Part shown: positions 33,053 to 35,489 of the stretch, piece by piece
Position numbering within the stretch: the first letter of the stretch is position 1
How the letters are laid out: every line of letters starts with the position of its first letter
Assembly: GCA_910579115.1 (NCBI GenBank)
Contig: CAJTSO010000003.1
Location: 1-35,489 of the forward strand
Direction: 5' to 3'
Length of the DNA: 35,489 bases
From: an uncultured Selenomonadaceae bacterium
GTDB taxonomy: Bacteria > Bacillota > Negativicutes > Selenomonadales > Selenomonadaceae
Made by a program: the position numbers and the translations under genes
Notes under the pieces: model-generated
What the model saw: only the letters and a program-made list of their open reading frames with translations
Database searches by the model: none
What the model was told of the DNA's origin: nothing

Positions 33053-34298
33053 GGTTACAGCATTATACGCTGACAATGATGGTAATATACTTGACATACC
33101 GGGCCTAGGCGCCATGGGAAGAGTTGGTAATTCTGAAGTACAGTTAAAACCAAAGGATTTGATACCTTTACCACGAGGGTCAGACTTGATGTTTATGCCT
33201 GGCCGGCAGGCGGTGGGATTAACTTCCGATGGAGAGGTGTTACCGGTTGCCGGCCTGGCTGTTGCGGCGATTATTCCGCCTGGTTACACGAGGACTCATG
33301 TTCCCGCATATCGAATCGATTTGGAAAATAATGACTCAGCAAGACCTCTTCCGCTGTATGGATATACTGCGGTGGCTGTGTACAATGACGGGCTTTACGT
33401 AGCGGCAATACATACAGATGATCAAAATGATAAATGGAATCCAGAACATTATAATACAAAAAATCTTTCAAAATTAGTAAAGAGTATAAAAAAAGATTTA
33501 TCAGGAAATCGTCTTGTTGACCATTTGTCAAATTGCGCACTAACTTGGCACTGCCAGACTGCCGAAAACCTTTTTTATCGCCGGTGGGAGGCGGGGATCC
33601 CGGTTTCTCCAGTTTGTAACGCCAAATGTTTAGGCTGTATATCATTGCAGCCGGCAGAGTGCTGCCCTTCTCCCCAGAACAGGATTAAATTCAAACCTAC
33701 TGCAAAGGAAATTGCCGAAATAGGAATCTACCACCTGTCTACAACTCCTCAGGGCATTGTTAGTTTTGGGCAAGGGTGCGAAGGAGAACCGTGTCTGTCA
33801 GCCGATAATATAGCAGAAGGTATCAAGTTCATAAGAGAAAGTACTGATAAAGGCCAGATCAATATAAATACCAATGCTGGGTTTACCCCCGGTATTAGAA
33901 AAATAGTTGACGCCGGGCTGGATTCCATGAGGGTCAGCATTATAAGCGCGAGACCAGAATCATACAACGCTTACTACCGAAGCTCTTATGATCTGACTGA
34001 GGTGAAAAACAGTATCCGATACGCATTGGAGCATGGCGTATATGTATCATTGAATCTTTTATACTTCCCCGGCTTTAACGACCGTCAGGAAGAGGTGACT
34101 GCTTGGCAGGAATTTCTAAAAGAGCTTCCGATACAGATGATTCAGATGAGAAATCTGAATATTGACCCTGACTGGTTTCTTGCAACAATGCCCACACATA
34201 GCGGTACATCAATCGGCACGATTAAATTTATTGAGTCGTTAAGAGAAGCACAGCCTGAAATAACAATTGGTAGCTTTAGCCATTATGTCGGGGACTGA
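33045..34298 (+). CDS. radical SAM protein of unknown function
   Basis: 417 residues. The radical SAM cluster motif CNAKCLGC (Cys191, Cys195, Cys198; CX3CX2C) starts the catalytic domain, followed by GQGCEGEPCL in place of the usual GGE motif, NINTNAGFTPG and VSIISARPESYNAYY. About 170 residues precede the cluster without recognised fold, and extra cysteines occur at 164, 170, 206 and 207 beside it. ATG 33045 overlaps pth, so translation is probably coupled; AGGGGA lies 11 bases upstream. Reaction unknown. Association with uppP and pth is consistent with a core role, which is inference. Confidence 0.85.
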   Translation: MNEVTALYADNDGNILDIPGLGAMGRVGNSEVQLKPKDLIPLPRGSDLMFMPGRQAVGLTSDGEVLPVAGLAVAAIIPPGYTRTHVPAYRIDLENNDSARPLPLYGYTAVAVYNDGLYVAAIHTDDQNDKWNPEHYNTKNLSKLVKSIKKDLSGNRLVDHLSNCALTWHCQTAENLFYRRWEAGIPVSPVCNAKCLGCISLQPAECCPSPQNRIKFKPTAKEIAEIGIYHLSTTPQGIVSFGQGCEGEPCLSADNIAEGIKFIRESTDKGQININTNAGFTPGIRKIVDAGLDSMRVSIISARPESYNAYYRSSYDLTEVKNSIRYALEHGVYVSLNLLYFPGFNDRQEEVTAWQEFLKELPIQMIQMRNLNIDPDWFLATMPTHSGTSIGTIKFIESLREAQPEITIGSFSHYVGD

Positions 34299-34306
34299 TG
34301 ATTAAG

Positions 34307-34340
34307 CTATTAGGATTTATGTCCTGTTTAGTAATTTTTT
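34307..34340 (+). terminator. probable weak terminator after the radical SAM gene
   Basis: CTA..AGGA (34307-34315) pairs with TCCT...TAG (34322-34331) with a small internal mismatch, followed by TAATTTTTT. Confidence 0.45.
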
Positions 34341-34381
34341 ACATTCTCTAAAAGGAATTGGGGGTTATTTATCGAAAGAAT

Positions 34382-34390
34382 TGCTATAGT
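34382..34390 (+). promoter_or_regulatory. possible extended -10 promoter before cheR
   Basis: TGCTATAGT is an extended -10 element 66 bases before cheR; no good -35 is seen. The surrounding AATTGCTATAGTT is identical to the sequence at 25856-25868 upstream of the efflux operon. Confidence 0.4.
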
Positions 34391-34456
34391 TTATTTTTAT
34401 TTGAATACGTGATTGAATTCTTTTTTTCAATATTTCTACAATGGAGGTAAAGTAAA

Positions 34457-35242
34457 ATGTTGGATGATCAGGATTGGGGACTATTCAAAACTAAGCTAAA
34501 GGCAAAAACTGGTATTGACCTTGATCTATATAAGGAGGCGCAAATGAGGCGCCGCATTGAGAATCTGGTCTGCCGTAGTGATTTTGCTTCATACGCAGGT
34601 TATTTTGATGAGTGTTGCAAAAATAAAGATGATTTTGCGGCTTTCATTGAATATCTTACTATCAACGTTTCCGAATTTTTCAGAACCCCTGAGAAATTTG
34701 GGTTGTTGGAGACCGATATTATTCCATATCTTTTGAAGCGTTCACCAAAACTTAACATTTGGAGCGCAGGATGCTCTATAGGTGCTGAGCCGTATTCTCT
34801 TTCCATAATTATGAAAGAGATGACTCCGGGCACGAGGCACCGGATACTAGCAAGTGATTTGGATATTGAAATATTAGCAAAGGCTCGTGCAGGTGTTTAT
34901 TCTGACAGTGAGCTTAAAGCCGTAAAACCAGCCCGGTTGGCCAAATATTTTGACAAGGTTGATGGAAAATACGCCGTTAAGCGGGATATCAAATCCGTAA
35001 TTGAATTTAAGCGTCACAATTTGCTGAAAGATCCATTCGAGACTGGCTTTGACCTCATTCTTTGCCGAAATGTTGTCATTTACTTCACTGAAGAGGCAAA
35101 AGATCAGCTTTATAGTAATTTTCTCAAGTCATTAAAGCCGGGTGGTATTCTCTTTGTGGGCGCAACTGAAGCTATTCTTAATTTCCGGAAGCTAGGCTAT
35201 ACTAGCTACAAGCCCTTTTTCTATCAGAGACCGTTGGAATAG
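34457..35242 (+). CDS. cheR: CheR-type protein-glutamate methyltransferase
   Basis: 261 residues. The N-terminal all-alpha domain (about 1-75) ends in TINVSEFFRTPEKF, and the SAM-binding Rossmann domain follows with IWSAGCSIGAEPYSLSI and DLILCRNVVIYFTEEA. Methylates glutamates on chemoreceptors in known systems. GGAGGT lies nine bases before ATG 34457. It is flanked by a weak terminator and a strong one, so it is transcribed alone, with no receptor, cheB, cheA or cheW visible; the only other chemotaxis-type genes are the CheX pair 27 kb away. The beta-subdomain needed for receptor pentapeptide binding cannot be judged by eye. Confidence 0.93.
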   Translation: MLDDQDWGLFKTKLKAKTGIDLDLYKEAQMRRRIENLVCRSDFASYAGYFDECCKNKDDFAAFIEYLTINVSEFFRTPEKFGLLETDIIPYLLKRSPKLNIWSAGCSIGAEPYSLSIIMKEMTPGTRHRILASDLDIEILAKARAGVYSDSELKAVKPARLAKYFDKVDGKYAVKRDIKSVIEFKRHNLLKDPFETGFDLILCRNVVIYFTEEAKDQLYSNFLKSLKPGGILFVGATEAILNFRKLGYTSYKPFFYQRPLE

Positions 35243-35260
35243 AATAGTACGATTTATTTT

Positions 35261-35288
35261 GGGAGGGCTAAGCCCTCCTTGTTTTTTT
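35261..35288 (+). terminator. intrinsic terminator after cheR
   Basis: GGAGGGC (35262-35268) pairs with GCCCTCC (35272-35278) over TAA, followed by TTGTTTTTTT. Confidence 0.92.
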
Positions 35289-35300
35289 GGTGCAGTATAA

Positions 35301-35489
35301 ATGAATTCCATTGAAAGTATTAATGAAAGCTTCCGCTGGGCGTATGAAAAAAGCTTTTTTTATCGGCAAATATATGATAAACAAGGCATCCTCGTCAAAG
35401 ATTCCATGACAAGAGCTGATTTTACGCAGCTACCGGTTATTAGTTTACTTGATTATATATCAGCACCACTGCTCGATGTTGTATCTCTA
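35301..35489 (+). CDS. N-terminal fragment resembling phenylacetate-CoA ligase family
   Basis: An open frame starts at ATG 35301 and runs off the window end, giving 63 residues. Features are FRWAYEKSFFYRQIYDKQGI and FTQLPVISLLDYI, the wording of the N terminus of phenylacetate-CoA ligase and related adenylating proteins (AYxxxxFYRxxYDxxGI, then a LP[VI] turn). If complete it would activate an aryl or carboxylic acid with ATP and CoA. The ribosome site is poor (GGTG eight bases upstream). Identification rests only on this segment. Confidence 0.55.
   Translation, partial: MNSIESINESFRWAYEKSFFYRQIYDKQGILVKDSMTRADFTQLPVISLLDYISAPLLDVVSL

Overview
The window reads as a chromosomal, mostly housekeeping stretch from a diderm Firmicute, most likely a member of the Negativicutes (inference). 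Two kinds of gene sit together. Firmicute-type genes include an RNA polymerase delta-like subunit (rpoE), RemA, an S-box SAM riboswitch and many strong GGAGG ribosome sites with TTG starts. A TolC-type outer-membrane efflux protein in a MacAB-like operon implies a second membrane. I see no phage, insertion sequence, CRISPR array, rRNA or known defence system.

Layout. 1-4180 (+): a membrane-protein fragment, an ABC-2 exporter pair, a zinc/manganese-type ABC ATPase and permease without a visible binding protein, and a small zinc-ribbon membrane protein, closed by a terminator. 4190-5881 (-): tRNA-Ser(UGA) with its own consensus promoter, and the sodium/proline symporter putP. 6131-7559 (+): a response regulator fused to a CheX phosphatase domain, followed by a free-standing CheX. 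7585-15546 (+): an information/metabolism run, argS-rpoE-pyrG-dapF-yicC-remA-gmk-rpoZ-coaBC. 15564-20551 (+): lgt, then a SAM-I riboswitch leader controlling metK-metN-metI-metQ, so that one sensor governs both SAM synthesis and methionine uptake. 20624-25653 (-): a nicotinamidase-like hydrolase, an acyltransferase, a SIMPL-domain secreted protein, a small hypothetical, a CorA magnesium channel, a possible 63-residue membrane peptide and a TSUP permease. 25858-30523 (+): tolC-macA-macB-like tripartite efflux operon. 30589-34340 (+): polysaccharide deacetylase, uppP, pth and a radical SAM protein of unknown function. 34382-35288 (+): an isolated cheR. The window ends inside the start of a gene resembling phenylacetate-CoA ligases.

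The points most worth following are the REC-CheX/CheX pair without other chemotaxis genes nearby, the radical SAM protein overlapping pth, an S-box expression platform in which one 5' strand has two competing partners, a possible leaderless start for pth, and a delta-like RNA polymerase subunit whose tail is basic rather than acidic. All functional names come from reading motifs by eye; no database search was run.
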